Source: an uncultured Acetatifactor sp.
Lineage (GTDB): Bacteria > Bacillota > Clostridia > Lachnospirales > Lachnospiraceae
Assembly: GCA_910586215.1 (NCBI GenBank)
Contig: CAJUGH010000001.1
Location: 248,001-312,000, forward strand
Reading direction: 5' to 3'
DNA: 64,000 nucleotides
Under the pieces are notes generated by a model. That model was not told where the DNA came from and made no database searches. It saw nothing but the letters and a program-made list of their open reading frames with translations. Shown piece after piece: positions 1 to 9,038 of this stretch (positions within the stretch are counted from its first letter, which is position 1; the number at the start of each line of letters is the position of its first letter). The translations under genes and the position numbers were made by a program.

Positions 1-930
1 TCCGAACAAATGAGGAAGTGTATTTATGAGGGGTTGGGGAATATAGAAAAAAAAATGGTAGTATTGATAGAAACACAAAAGGAGTATGATGTGTTTCTGC
101 TTTCCTATCACAGAAATGACATGGAAGCATCCGTTACTTCTATTCTGGATAAATTGCAGACTGCATTTGGCCATACATACATCTGTAGTGAAAAGGCAGA
201 TTCTCCTATGGATATTCCTGCATTGTACCGGTGTATCACAGGAGAAGATGATGGACAATTACAATATCCAGTAGACAAATTAGAAAGACTGACAGATGAC
301 TTGAAAAGTAGCTGCTTTACAGAGGCAGAAGAGTGTATAAAGGAAATCCTAAGAGTGCTGGAACATATTTCAGATAGCAACACAAATCCCTTTATTGATT
401 TTTATGGCAGGAGTATACTGATTGATATTCTTACGATACTTACAAGTGCCATTAGTGAATACAATGTGAAATTTAAGGAATATAGTGATCTTTATTATTC
501 AACTCTTTATCTATGCAGAAGTTGTTCTTATGAGGAACACAAAGCAGAAATTCTATGCAATATGCTGGAGCTTCTGAGGGTATGCAGGAAAAACGTAACG
601 GCGGGGTTCCGGCAGATAGAGGAGATTGTAGATGCAGAATATTTGTCTCCGGATTTTTCAATTACAGTGCTGGCTGATGCATTTCACATTAGTACTGCCC
701 ACATGAGTTTTCTTTTTAAGCAGAGATTCGGTAAGAATTTTTCGGAGTATTTATGGAATATGCGTGCCAGAAAGGCAATGTCGCTTTTGACAGAGACAGA
801 TCAGACAGTTGACCAGATTGCAGCCAGTGTGGGATATGTAAATGTATCCAGCTTCCGGCGTAAGTTTAAACAGGAGATGGGAGTGTCTCCTTCTGAATAT
901 CGGGAAGGGCACATTAGGAGAAAGCAGTAG
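1..930 (+). CDS. AraC-family transcriptional regulator, 5'-truncated by the window edge
   Basis: The reading frame is open to base 1 and the first ATG at 10 has no ribosome binding site, so the true start lies upstream. The last ~95 residues form an AraC/XylS double helix-turn-helix: the first helix pair reads FSITVLADAFHIS, the second TVDQIAASVGYVNVSSF, ending in the usual FKQEMGVSPSEYR. The preceding ~200 residues look like the linker of the large YesN-like regulators (about 750 aa, with membrane and sensor parts) that sit beside LplB/YtcP/LipO transporters; that is family knowledge, not visible here. It lies just upstream of such an operon and is its probable activator. A hairpin terminator follows the stop codon. 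Confidence 0.88.
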   Translation, partial: SEQMRKCIYEGLGNIEKKMVVLIETQKEYDVFLLSYHRNDMEASVTSILDKLQTAFGHTYICSEKADSPMDIPALYRCITGEDDGQLQYPVDKLERLTDDLKSSCFTEAEECIKEILRVLEHISDSNTNPFIDFYGRSILIDILTILTSAISEYNVKFKEYSDLYYSTLYLCRSCSYEEHKAEILCNMLELLRVCRKNVTAGFRQIEEIVDAEYLSPDFSITVLADAFHISTAHMSFLFKQRFGKNFSEYLWNMRARKAMSLLTETDQTVDQIAASVGYVNVSSFRRKFKQEMGVSPSEYREGHIRRKQ

Positions 931-955
931 ATCTCATAAGGATCTGCTGCTTTTT
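923..955 (+). terminator. Rho-independent terminator after the AraC-type gene
   Basis: An 11-bp stem (arms 923-933 and 941-951, one G-U pair) with a 7-nt loop is followed by a short T run. The stem begins inside the last codons of the regulator gene. Confidence 0.8.
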
Positions 956-978
956 AAGTAGAAAAACCGCGTATTTTC

Positions 979-1056
979 AAGCTTTTGAAGGTACATACAT
1001 TTTTTTGGCAACGTACAAAATTATGTGTGTTGTGGAAAAAAGCTTTTGACGGTATA
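979..1056. promoter_or_regulatory. Spaced direct repeat, candidate AraC-type operator
   Basis: AAGCTTTTGAAGGTACA (979-995) recurs as AAGCTTTTGACGGTATA (1040-1056), 15 of 17 bases identical, 61 bp apart (about six helical turns). The second copy overlaps the predicted promoter of the solute-binding protein gene. AraC-family activators commonly bind direct repeats next to the -35 box, so assignment to the upstream regulator is a reasonable inference. Confidence 0.5.
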
Positions 1057-1058
1057 GT
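1030..1058 (+). promoter_or_regulatory. Putative sigma-A promoter for the first sugar operon
   Basis: TTGTGG, a 17-nt spacer and TATAGT. The poor -35 fits activator dependence. The leader to the ATG at 1114 would be about 50 nt. Confidence 0.4.
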
Positions 1059-1113
1059 CAGTATATCCACTTTGAAAGCGCGCTAAGGGGACAAATAAAA
1101 AAGAAAAAGGAAA

Positions 1114-2703
1114 ATGAAAAATATGAGAAAAAAAATAATTTCCATGATGTTAGTCCTTTTAATGACATATACCATGCTGGCATGTGGTAATGGGCGGTCC
1201 GGGACGGAAGATCCTCTAGTCTCTACAAATAAGGAGTCTGATGCAGGGACGGAAGGGAAAACGCAGGAAGATTCCTTGACATATACTGCGTTAGCTGTGC
1301 TCCATGCATCCACATATGATTTGGCAGATACATTTCCAATGCAGATGCTCCAGGAACAATTTAATATTGATATAAAGTTCCAATCGCTGTTATCTTCCGA
1401 GTTAAGCGAAAAAAGAAATCTTTTATTAAACTCAGGAGAATATCCGGAGCTTTTCATAAAATGCGGGCTGAGTAACTCGGAAATGTTTGATTATGGCAGC
1501 CAGGGTATTTTGCTGGCTTTGGAAGACTTGATTCGTGAGTATATGCCGAATTTAACTGCCTGGCTTGATGGTAATAATGCATGGCAATGGATTGAATCAA
1601 GCGATGGGCATGTGTATGGGCTTCCCTGCTACGAACTGGCCATTACAGATTGGAATCCTTATTGGATCAATATGAGATGGATTGAGAACTTGAAAATGGA
1701 AGAACCTTCTAGCCTGGATGAACTTTATGAGGTGCTCAAAGCATTTAAAGAACTGGATGCTAACGGTAATGGAGACCCCAATGATGAGATTCCTATGGCG
1801 TTTAACGGAATGCCAAACTTTATGATGCAATACATGGGACGTGCTGTGGACAGCAAAACATATTGCTATGTGGAAAATGGAAAGCTCGTCTTCGCGCCTG
1901 TGACAGATTTATATTATGACTATTTGGAGTTTATGGCAAAACTGTATGCTGAGGGCTTGATATTGGATACATGTTTTACGATTACAGGAGAAGAACTGAC
2001 AGCTAAGGGTACAGAAAAAGATATTATTGGATCTACCGCAACGGCTGGTGTTTTTCTGATAGTAGGTCGTGACAGGGATGATGATTATAAAATGCTGACT
2101 CCTTTTGCACAGGGTGAATATTCGATCGGAAATGGTATCAGTACTGGTGTATTTTGTGTGACGGATAAGTGTAAGAATCCAGGACCAGTACTTGCCATGT
2201 TTGATACATTCTATTCCCAGGAAGGTGGTGTGCTGGCTACAATGGGTGTGGAAGGCCAGACATTTATGTTTAATGACAAGGGGCAGTGGGAGTGGATTAC
2301 CGGAAATGGGTTCGGTGAGAATGTAGATGAAGTCCGTGGAAGAGGAACTATTCAAGGAACGGCAGCAGGTCCTTATATTGCACCTGATATCTGGTGGACT
2401 GATATGTCTCCTGCTGCAGATCCCGATGAAGTTTATCTGAATCAAGAGAGAGTCAGAACAGCAGCATATGGAGTCTCGGTATTACCCAACATGTTTTATA
2501 CAGAAGAAGATGAAGACATCATTGCGACACTGTCTACGGACATTAAAATGTATTTTGAAGAGTATACAATGGAGATCATTACCGGCAAAAAGGACCTATC
2601 CTCCAGTTGGGATGCCTATGTAGGAACGATAGAGAAAATGGGACTTTCAGATATGATGGATGTATATCAGAGAACCTATGACAAATCCATTACAATGCAA
2701 TAG
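1114..2703 (+). CDS. LipO/LplA-like extracellular solute-binding lipoprotein
   Basis: Substrate-capturing lipoprotein of a carbohydrate ABC importer (529 aa). The N-terminus is a lipoprotein signal: a basic start, a hydrophobic stretch, and the lipobox MLAC with the modified cysteine at residue 24, followed by a polar linker. The rest matches the long (500-560 aa) family-1 binding proteins that pair with LplB and YtcP permeases, which follow directly. An ATG at 1123 has better spacing from the purine-rich Shine-Dalgarno (AAAAAGG, 1104-1110) than the ATG at 1114; both leave the signal intact. By neighbourhood the ligand is probably a rhamnose- or pectin-derived oligosaccharide. Confidence 0.88.
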   Translation: MKNMRKKIISMMLVLLMTYTMLACGNGRSGTEDPLVSTNKESDAGTEGKTQEDSLTYTALAVLHASTYDLADTFPMQMLQEQFNIDIKFQSLLSSELSEKRNLLLNSGEYPELFIKCGLSNSEMFDYGSQGILLALEDLIREYMPNLTAWLDGNNAWQWIESSDGHVYGLPCYELAITDWNPYWINMRWIENLKMEEPSSLDELYEVLKAFKELDANGNGDPNDEIPMAFNGMPNFMMQYMGRAVDSKTYCYVENGKLVFAPVTDLYYDYLEFMAKLYAEGLILDTCFTITGEELTAKGTEKDIIGSTATAGVFLIVGRDRDDDYKMLTPFAQGEYSIGNGISTGVFCVTDKCKNPGPVLAMFDTFYSQEGGVLATMGVEGQTFMFNDKGQWEWITGNGFGENVDEVRGRGTIQGTAAGPYIAPDIWWTDMSPAADPDEVYLNQERVRTAAYGVSVLPNMFYTEEDEDIIATLSTDIKMYFEEYTMEIITGKKDLSSSWDAYVGTIEKMGLSDMMDVYQRTYDKSITMQ

Positions 2704-2714
2704 GTGAGGAAAAC

Positions 2715-2749
2715 CATACCGGCTGCCGCATTCTGCGATGGCCGGTATG
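2715..2749 (+). promoter_or_regulatory. Intercistronic hairpin between binding protein and permease genes
   Basis: A 9-bp perfect stem (CATACCGGC with GCCGGTATG) encloses a second small stem (CGCA/TGCG) and has no T run. Such hairpins after binding-protein genes typically stabilise the upstream mRNA or damp transcription into the permease genes. A strong AAGGAGGAG site follows at about 2753. Confidence 0.6.
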
Positions 2750-2770
2750 AATAAGGAGGAGATGTGAAGG

Positions 2771-3703
2771 ATGCGGGAGAAGAAGACAGAAGGATTTCTG
2801 GGCAGATTAAAAAAGGATCTTAAAGTGAATTGTTTTTTGTATCTTTTGGCCTTGCCAGGCGTTGCTTATTATATTATTTTTCATTATATCCCCATGCCGG
2901 GTATTGCAATGGCTTTTGTTGATTACAAGGCAAAACTTGGAATCTTGGGAAGCCGATGGGTAGGACTGAGACATTTTGAACGTTTTTTTAACAGCTACTA
3001 TTTTGGGGTTTTAATCAAAAATACCTTGGGTATCAGCATATATAGTTTACTGGTTGGATTTCCCATTCCCATTATATTTGCTTTAATGCTCCATTATTTG
3101 AATGTAAAATGGCTGAAGAAAACAGTGCAGATGGTTTCTTATGCGCCACATTTTATCTCCACAGTTGTCATCTGCGGTATGCTTACCATGTTTTTGAATC
3201 AAGAGACAGGCATAATGAATCAAGTGCTTTCGCAGCTTGGTCTGGAAAAGGTCGGTTTTTTATCGGAAGCCAGATTTTTTAAGAGTATTTATGTGTGGTC
3301 TGATGTATGGCAGGGAATGGGATGGAGTGCCATTATTTATATATCAGCCCTTGCAGGTGTAGACTATGAACTGCATGAGGCAGCAATCATGGATGGGGCA
3401 ACAAAGGTGCAGAGAATTCTCCATATAGACATTCCTTCCATCAAATCAACTATATTGATGCTTTTGATTCTTCAGTTCGGCTCTCTTATGAGCGTAGGAT
3501 TTGAGAAGGTATATTTTCTTACAAACAATATGAATAAGTCGTCTGCGAACATTATATCCACCTATGTGTACCAGGTAGGCATGATAGATCACGATTACAG
3601 TTTTTCAACGGCAGTTGGATTATTTAATTCCATTATTAATATGGTACTTTTGATTACTGTGAATAGAATAAGTAAAAAGGTGGCCGGCGAAAGCTTGGTA
3701 TAA
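2771..3703 (+). CDS. LplB-type sugar ABC transporter permease
   Basis: Membrane subunit (310 aa) of a carbohydrate importer, with about six hydrophobic segments. The first is preceded by the LYLLALPGVAYYIIFHYIPM region typical of LplB. The EAA loop, which contacts the ATPase, reads EAAIMDGATKVQRI near residue 205. The start has a good AAGGAGGAG site. It is co-directional with the binding protein and second permease and separated from the latter by 11 nt. No ATPase gene is present, as is usual for this family, which shares an MsmX-like ATPase encoded elsewhere. Confidence 0.9.
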   Translation: MREKKTEGFLGRLKKDLKVNCFLYLLALPGVAYYIIFHYIPMPGIAMAFVDYKAKLGILGSRWVGLRHFERFFNSYYFGVLIKNTLGISIYSLLVGFPIPIIFALMLHYLNVKWLKKTVQMVSYAPHFISTVVICGMLTMFLNQETGIMNQVLSQLGLEKVGFLSEARFFKSIYVWSDVWQGMGWSAIIYISALAGVDYELHEAAIMDGATKVQRILHIDIPSIKSTILMLLILQFGSLMSVGFEKVYFLTNNMNKSSANIISTYVYQVGMIDHDYSFSTAVGLFNSIINMVLLITVNRISKKVAGESLV

Positions 3704-3714
3704 AGGGGAAAGAT

Positions 3715-4626
3715 ATGATTGGTGTAAAAACGAAGAGATACAGAAAAAGTTATTCTGACCGCATATTTGACATAGTAAATATTACAATTATGTGTATTCT
3801 TCTATTTATATTTGTCTGGCCTCTCTGGTTCGTAGTTATAGCTTCCTTCAGCAATCCAAATGAACTATGGCTGGGGAATGTGGTATTGCTCCCGAAGGGA
3901 TTTACGCTGGAGGCCTATGAAAAACTGCTGGAACACAGGGATATCTGGATCGGTTATAAAAATACCATAGTGTATACGGCGGTTGGAACTTTTCTGAATG
4001 TTGTAGCCACGGTTTCATTGGCATATCCGCTTTCGAGAAAGAGTTTTATGCCGGGAAAGCTTATTATGATGATGCTCATTGTAACAATGTATTTTAGCGG
4101 GGGACTGATTCCTACATATCTTGTAGTTAAGAACCTGGGAATGGTAAATAATATGTGGGCAATGGTAATTCCAGGAGTTATTTCCACTTATAACGTGATT
4201 ATTACCAGAACATATTTTGCCAGCAGTATTCCAGGAGAGCTTCATGATGCTGCTAAAATGGACGGAGCCAATAACCTGGAATTCCTGTGGAAGATAGTGT
4301 TGCCCTTGTCAAAGCCGATTTTGGCAGTAATTGCATTGTACTATGCAGTGGGACATTGGAATGATTATTACACGGCTTTGATCTATCTGTATGATAAGGA
4401 ACTGTTTCCTCTAACCTGTTTTTTGAAAAATATGATTATCGATACCTCACTGTCTATGGAAGGTTCCTTTGGGGCTTCGGCTACAGAGATGGAAAAGATG
4501 ATACGTCTGTCACAGTCCTTGAAATACAGTACAATCATCATATCTGTAATACCGCTACTTGCGGTGTATCCTTTTATCCAAAAGTTTTTTGTAAAAGGAG
4601 TAATGATTGGTTCTATAAAAGGGTAA
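3715..4626 (+). CDS. YtcP/LplC-type sugar ABC transporter permease
   Basis: Second membrane subunit (303 aa). It has an N-terminal hydrophobic anchor, a YPLSRKSFMPGK loop, GGLIPTYLVVKNLGM and the EAA loop HDAAKMDGANNLEFLWKIVLP near residue 185, and ends in GVMIGSIKG, the standard C-terminus of YtcP-like permeases. It forms a heterodimeric pore with the preceding permease. Confidence 0.9.
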   Translation: MIGVKTKRYRKSYSDRIFDIVNITIMCILLFIFVWPLWFVVIASFSNPNELWLGNVVLLPKGFTLEAYEKLLEHRDIWIGYKNTIVYTAVGTFLNVVATVSLAYPLSRKSFMPGKLIMMMLIVTMYFSGGLIPTYLVVKNLGMVNNMWAMVIPGVISTYNVIITRTYFASSIPGELHDAAKMDGANNLEFLWKIVLPLSKPILAVIALYYAVGHWNDYYTALIYLYDKELFPLTCFLKNMIIDTSLSMEGSFGASATEMEKMIRLSQSLKYSTIIISVIPLLAVYPFIQKFFVKGVMIGSIKG

Positions 4627-4662
4627 GAAATTCGAAATAAAAATATGGAGGTGAATAAGCAG

Positions 4663-6942
4663 GTGTTTCAAAAAGCAGAGCAGGTTTTTATTAAAAACAG
4701 ACGTGAAGAAATAAATTATCAGGCGGGATTCCAATGCAGGTTTACAGGTTCGGAAAAGAGGCAATATGAATTACACATAACGGGAGCAACGTTGTATCGC
4801 GTTTATCTGAATGGAAACTTTCTCTTTTACGGACCAGCCAGGGCCCCTCATGGATATCTGCGTGCAGATAATGTAAGACTCAAGGTGAAAGCAGGCGAAA
4901 ATGTACTCTGTGTGGAAGTTGCCGGTTATAATTGTCCTTCTTTCGGCACAATGAACCACTTTTCTTTTCTGCAGGCAGAGATATTTGAAAATGGAAAGTC
5001 CATCTGTCATACAGGGCGGGATTTTAAAGCCATATCCCTAAATGGATTGCGGGAACAGAAGGTATACAGATACAGTTACCAACGAGCTTTTTCGGAAGTC
5101 TGGTACTTGGACAATGAATCAATACTTACCAACTGGAAAGAAACAGACTTTGAGGGGGAAGCGATATGTGTCCATACATATGAGGAGGAAATAATTCCAA
5201 GAGGATATGCAAATCCGGACTTTTGGGTGGAAGATTTCGGAGATCCTGTCATGCAGGGCAGATTTGAGTGGGCAGGAGAGTTGGCAGTATATCGTTCCAG
5301 ACATTTTGTGCCGAATGAAGTATCCATTGTCTGTTATCCACTTTCAGAGATTAAGCATGATGTGCTGACCCGGATCCGGGGAAAGTATCTGCCGGATGGG
5401 GACAGTGACATGACAAAAAACAGATACCGGTTATATGATTATGGACAGGTAAATACAGGGTTTATCAAAGCAAATCTGACGGCAGAAGAGGATAGTGAAG
5501 TATATATTGCTTTTTCTGAAAAGCCTGCGGGAAGAACTGGCTTTGAGATGGAAGATTTAATCAGTGTCATCAAATATGAATTAAAAAAGAGCAAAAGGCC
5601 ATATGACCTGGAAGCTTTTGAGGCATATTCCATGCGGTACGTGATTGTACTGGTGATAAAGGGAAAAATCAAGGTCAACAGAATGGAACTAAGAGAATAT
5701 TCATATCCTTTGAGCCATAACACGATTTTGATCGTACAGGATGAAAAACTGATGCGCATATTTGAGGCGGCGCGAGAAACCTTCCGGCAGAATACGCTGG
5801 ATTGCTTTATGGATTGTCCGGGAAGAGAAAGGGGTGGTTGGCTGTGTGACAGCTATTTCACGAGTCAGGCAGAACAGATCTTTGCAGGAAAAGGGCAGAT
5901 AGAAGAGCAGTTTTTAAAAAATTTTACCATGGCAAAGGAATTTCCTGGAATTCCAGAAGGACTTCTGCCGGATAATTATCCAGGAGAACTTCTGCAAGTG
6001 ATACCACAGTGGATTATGTGGTATATATTGGAACTGGAAGAATATTTAAAAAGACATGCGGATAATAAAGAGATATTTCGTGGATTATGCTATCAGTTCC
6101 TGGAATATCTGCAGGATTACAAGTGTGAGAACAGACTGCTCAAGAAATTGGAGGGCTGGAACTTTATTGAGTGGTCTGAAGCAAATCAGTATGTGGAAAA
6201 GGCAGATATAAGTTATCCCACAAATATGCTTTATGCGAGGGTTCTTGAGAGCATTGGCAGATTATATGGGGATGAAGGGCTCTGCCGTGAAGCAGAGGAA
6301 TTGAAAGAACAGATTATCAGGTGTGCTTTTGATGGAAAGCTATTCTGTGATGGAGCGGTCTGGAACGGAACGGCGTATGTAAATATGCAGGAGATTTCAG
6401 AAGCCTGCCAGTACTATGCGGTATTCTGTGGTATTGCAGGAGAGGAAGACGGCAGATTCCAACAGTTTTATAAGTGGATACTGGATATTCTCGGATACAG
6501 GCGAAAAAAGCAGGAAGGGTACCCGGAAATTGCTTATTCCAATTTGTTCATTGGTATGACTCTTCGGTTTGAATGTCTCCACAGACTGGGCAGATACGAA
6601 CAGCTTTTGGAGGAAATGAAGGAATACTATCTGCATATGGCAGATACTACGAACACTCTCTGGGAGCATGATTCCCCTGTCGCCAGTCTCAATCACGGGT
6701 TGTCCTCTGTAGCTGGTGCACTCATTATAAAAGCCCTAACGGGTCTGGTTGATATAGATGAAGCAGAAGGTATCATCACGGTAGATGAGTCTGTACCGGA
6801 TACCGCAGAATATCAGATATCCATTGGCTTGAACCAGGGAAAACTTATTGTAACTGGCAGGGATAGAAAGCGGACGGTCACTGTCTATGGCCCCTATAAT
6901 GTGCGGTATAGACAGATTAAAAAAATGTCTGGTTCCAAGTAG
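4663..6942 (+). CDS. GH78-type alpha-L-rhamnosidase, cytoplasmic
   Basis: Predicted to remove terminal alpha-L-rhamnose from imported oligosaccharides. The protein (~759 aa) has an N-terminal beta-sandwich followed by an (alpha/alpha)6 barrel. The GH78 motif DCPGRERGGWLCD near residue 385 holds the conserved Asp, Glu and Asp of the active site. A later TLWEHDSPVASLNHG segment carries the conserved Glu. There is no signal peptide. Start choice: the perfect GGAGGTG at 4647-4653 lies inside the ORF that begins with ATG at 4645, so GTG at 4663, 9 nt downstream, is the likely start. It is the last gene of the first sugar operon. The substrate is inferred from family and neighbours. Confidence 0.82.
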   Translation: MFQKAEQVFIKNRREEINYQAGFQCRFTGSEKRQYELHITGATLYRVYLNGNFLFYGPARAPHGYLRADNVRLKVKAGENVLCVEVAGYNCPSFGTMNHFSFLQAEIFENGKSICHTGRDFKAISLNGLREQKVYRYSYQRAFSEVWYLDNESILTNWKETDFEGEAICVHTYEEEIIPRGYANPDFWVEDFGDPVMQGRFEWAGELAVYRSRHFVPNEVSIVCYPLSEIKHDVLTRIRGKYLPDGDSDMTKNRYRLYDYGQVNTGFIKANLTAEEDSEVYIAFSEKPAGRTGFEMEDLISVIKYELKKSKRPYDLEAFEAYSMRYVIVLVIKGKIKVNRMELREYSYPLSHNTILIVQDEKLMRIFEAARETFRQNTLDCFMDCPGRERGGWLCDSYFTSQAEQIFAGKGQIEEQFLKNFTMAKEFPGIPEGLLPDNYPGELLQVIPQWIMWYILELEEYLKRHADNKEIFRGLCYQFLEYLQDYKCENRLLKKLEGWNFIEWSEANQYVEKADISYPTNMLYARVLESIGRLYGDEGLCREAEELKEQIIRCAFDGKLFCDGAVWNGTAYVNMQEISEACQYYAVFCGIAGEEDGRFQQFYKWILDILGYRRKKQEGYPEIAYSNLFIGMTLRFECLHRLGRYEQLLEEMKEYYLHMADTTNTLWEHDSPVASLNHGLSSVAGALIIKALTGLVDIDEAEGIITVDESVPDTAEYQISIGLNQGKLIVTGRDRKRTVTVYGPYNVRYRQIKKMSGSK

Positions 6943-6979
6943 AATACCAGGAGTTTATGTGGCGATTTGTGCAGGAAAA

Positions 6980-7113
6980 GTTACTGTCCACAGGTGCCAC
7001 CGCGAGGTGTTTTCACGCGTTCTTTGCGTGGCAAATCCGAGACAACCTGCGCCAAAACGCCTGCATTTGACGTTTTGTGTGCATATGTTGCTGTGAACGG
7101 AGTGAACAGTAAC
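6980..7113. repeat. Composite palindromic intergenic element, includes a class A repeat
   Basis: This fills most of the 315-bp gap between the rhamnosidase and flavoprotein genes. Perfect 8-bp inverted ends (GTTACTGT at 6980-6987, ACAGTAAC at 7106-7113) bound a segment with inner hairpins (CACGC/GCGTG, GCCAC/GTGGC). Its right end, 7087-7113, is a 27-nt copy of the dispersed GTTGCTGTGAACGG...AACAGTAAC repeat. No coding signal is seen in it. Confidence 0.55.
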
Positions 7114-7120
7114 CAGGAAG

Positions 7121-7152
7121 AGTGTGCCGGAAAAATACGGCACACTTTTTTC
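7121..7152 (+). terminator. Rho-independent terminator of the first sugar operon
   Basis: A perfect 9-bp stem (AGTGTGCCG with CGGCACACT, arms 7121-7129 and 7138-7146) with an 8-nt loop is followed by six T. Confidence 0.9.
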
Positions 7153-7181
7153 TTGCAATGAAAAGGCGGCTGTTATATTAT
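7153..7181 (+). promoter_or_regulatory. Sigma-A promoter of the flavoprotein gene
   Basis: TTGCAA, a 17-nt spacer, TATTAT, immediately downstream of the terminator. It gives a leader of about 70 nt before the ATG at 7258. Confidence 0.6.
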
Positions 7182-7257
7182 GGATCATAGCAGAGTGGAA
7201 CAGGGGATTAGGAGGGACTGCTTCTGAATTTTCGGATGTGTCTGCGGAGGATGCAAA

Positions 7258-8961
7258 ATGATTCGAATATGCCAGTTGAAGCTGGAGACAGGTCATACCC
7301 AGGAACAACTCTGGAGAAAGGCAGCACTGTTTCTGCATGTGGTTCCAGAGGACATCTACAGTCTGAAGATCCGGCGCAGGTCCATTGATGCCAGGAAAAA
7401 ACCGGACATTACATACAGCTATACCCTGGATCTGCAGGTAAAGGATCCGGACAGAGTACTGCGCCGGTTCCGGGGACGGGAGAACCAAGTGTGCAAGTGG
7501 GAGGAGACAGAATATGTTTTCCCCTGCACCGGGAACCGGAAAAGAGAACATCCAGTGGTGATCGTGGGCATGGGACCGGCAGGGTTATTCTGCGGGTATT
7601 TCCTGGCCCTGCACGGATACAGGCCCCTGCTGTTGGAGAGAGGCAGGGATGTGGACCGCAGGCAGAAGGACGTGGATGCCTTCTGGAGGGGTGGTATCCT
7701 GGATCCTGTCTCCAACGTACAGTTTGGGGAGGGAGGAGCAGGCACCTTTTCGGACGGAAAGCTGAATACCCTGGTGAAGGACAGGGAAGGGCGAAATATG
7801 GCGGTGCTGGAGACCTTTGTGAGATTCGGCGCACCGGAGCGTATCCTGTATGATGCCAGACCCCATATGGGGACAGATGTGCTCTGCCAGGTAGTGAAGG
7901 GTATGCGCCAGGAGATCCTGCGGCTGGGGGGAGAGGTGCGATTTGAGAGCCAGGTGACAGGCCTGTCCATCCGGGATAGAAGAGTGGAGGGCGTGGTGAT
8001 AAATGGCAGGGAGAGGCTCTCCTGCGGGCAGGTGGTGCTGGCCATCGGCCATAGTGCCAGGGATACCTTCCAGGAACTGTATGAGGAGGGGATTCCCATG
8101 GAGGCCAAGGCCTTTGCAGTGGGCCTTAGGGCAGAGCATCCCCAGGCCATGATCAACGTAAGCCAGTATGGCCTGGAGGAGCCGGGTATCCTGGAAGCCG
8201 CCCCCTACAAGGTGACGGCAAAGAGCCGGGACGGCAGGGGGGTGTATTCCTTCTGCATGTGTCCGGGCGGTTATGTGGTGAATGCCTCCTCGGAAGAGGG
8301 GAGGCTGGCGGTAAACGGTATGAGCTACAGCGCCAGGGATGGGGCCAATGCCAACAGTGCGGTGGTGGTGACGGTGACGCCGGAGGACTTCGGGTCGGAT
8401 CATCCCCTGGCAGGCATTGCATTCCAGAGAAAGGTGGAGGAGCGGGCATATCAGCTTGCCGGGGGAAAGATTCCGGTACAGCGTTATGGTGACTTTAAGA
8501 GGTGCGTGGAGGCCGGAAAGGCCGTTGGAACTGGCGGTGATGGGAAGATGGGCAGGGCTGGGGAATCCGGCGGGCCGGACAAGCCTGTGGGGATGGACGG
8601 GGTTGGGGAAGATTGCCCCGGACAGCTACAGCCTCAGTGTAAGGGTGCCTATGCCTGGGCAGATGTAAGCCGCATCCTGCCCCAGGCCTGCAACCAGGCC
8701 ATTGTGGAGGGTATGGAGGGCTTTGGCAGGCAGATCAAGGGCTTTGACGGGCCGGATGTGATCCTTTCCGGCGTGGAGAGCCGGACCTCTTCCCCGGTGC
8801 GGATCTGCCGGGATGAGAGCCTGCAGGCAGCGGTAAGGGGGCTGTATCCCTGTGGGGAGGGGGCCGGGTATGCAGGCGGCATCACCTCGGCAGCCATGGA
8901 CGGCATGCGGGTGGCAGAGGTGATTGCGGCAGAATATGCGCCGGACCAAGGAGCAATATAA
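7258..8961 (+). CDS. COG2509 FAD-dependent oxidoreductase
   Basis: Predicted flavoprotein of unknown substrate (567 aa). An N-terminal ~95-residue domain precedes a Rossmann dinucleotide-binding site, VVIVGMGPAGLFCGYFLA (about residues 99-116). The family-typical NVQFGEGGAGTFSDGKLNT follows, with a C-terminal GEGAGYAGGITSAAMDGM that closes the FAD site. A Gly-rich insert of about 45 residues (about 420-465, GTGGDGKMGRAGESGG) interrupts the domain before AYAWADVSRILP and is probably a loop. A GGAGG site lies 7 nt before the ATG. It is widespread and uncharacterised in Firmicutes and appears monocistronic. Confidence 0.88.
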   Translation: MIRICQLKLETGHTQEQLWRKAALFLHVVPEDIYSLKIRRRSIDARKKPDITYSYTLDLQVKDPDRVLRRFRGRENQVCKWEETEYVFPCTGNRKREHPVVIVGMGPAGLFCGYFLALHGYRPLLLERGRDVDRRQKDVDAFWRGGILDPVSNVQFGEGGAGTFSDGKLNTLVKDREGRNMAVLETFVRFGAPERILYDARPHMGTDVLCQVVKGMRQEILRLGGEVRFESQVTGLSIRDRRVEGVVINGRERLSCGQVVLAIGHSARDTFQELYEEGIPMEAKAFAVGLRAEHPQAMINVSQYGLEEPGILEAAPYKVTAKSRDGRGVYSFCMCPGGYVVNASSEEGRLAVNGMSYSARDGANANSAVVVTVTPEDFGSDHPLAGIAFQRKVEERAYQLAGGKIPVQRYGDFKRCVEAGKAVGTGGDGKMGRAGESGGPDKPVGMDGVGEDCPGQLQPQCKGAYAWADVSRILPQACNQAIVEGMEGFGRQIKGFDGPDVILSGVESRTSSPVRICRDESLQAAVRGLYPCGEGAGYAGGITSAAMDGMRVAEVIAAEYAPDQGAI

Positions 8962-9038
8962 AAACAAAGAGACAAGGCGGCAGCATACAGGGACAAGAGC
9001 CTATGGAAGCTTATGATGCAGGGAAAAGGAACGAAGAT

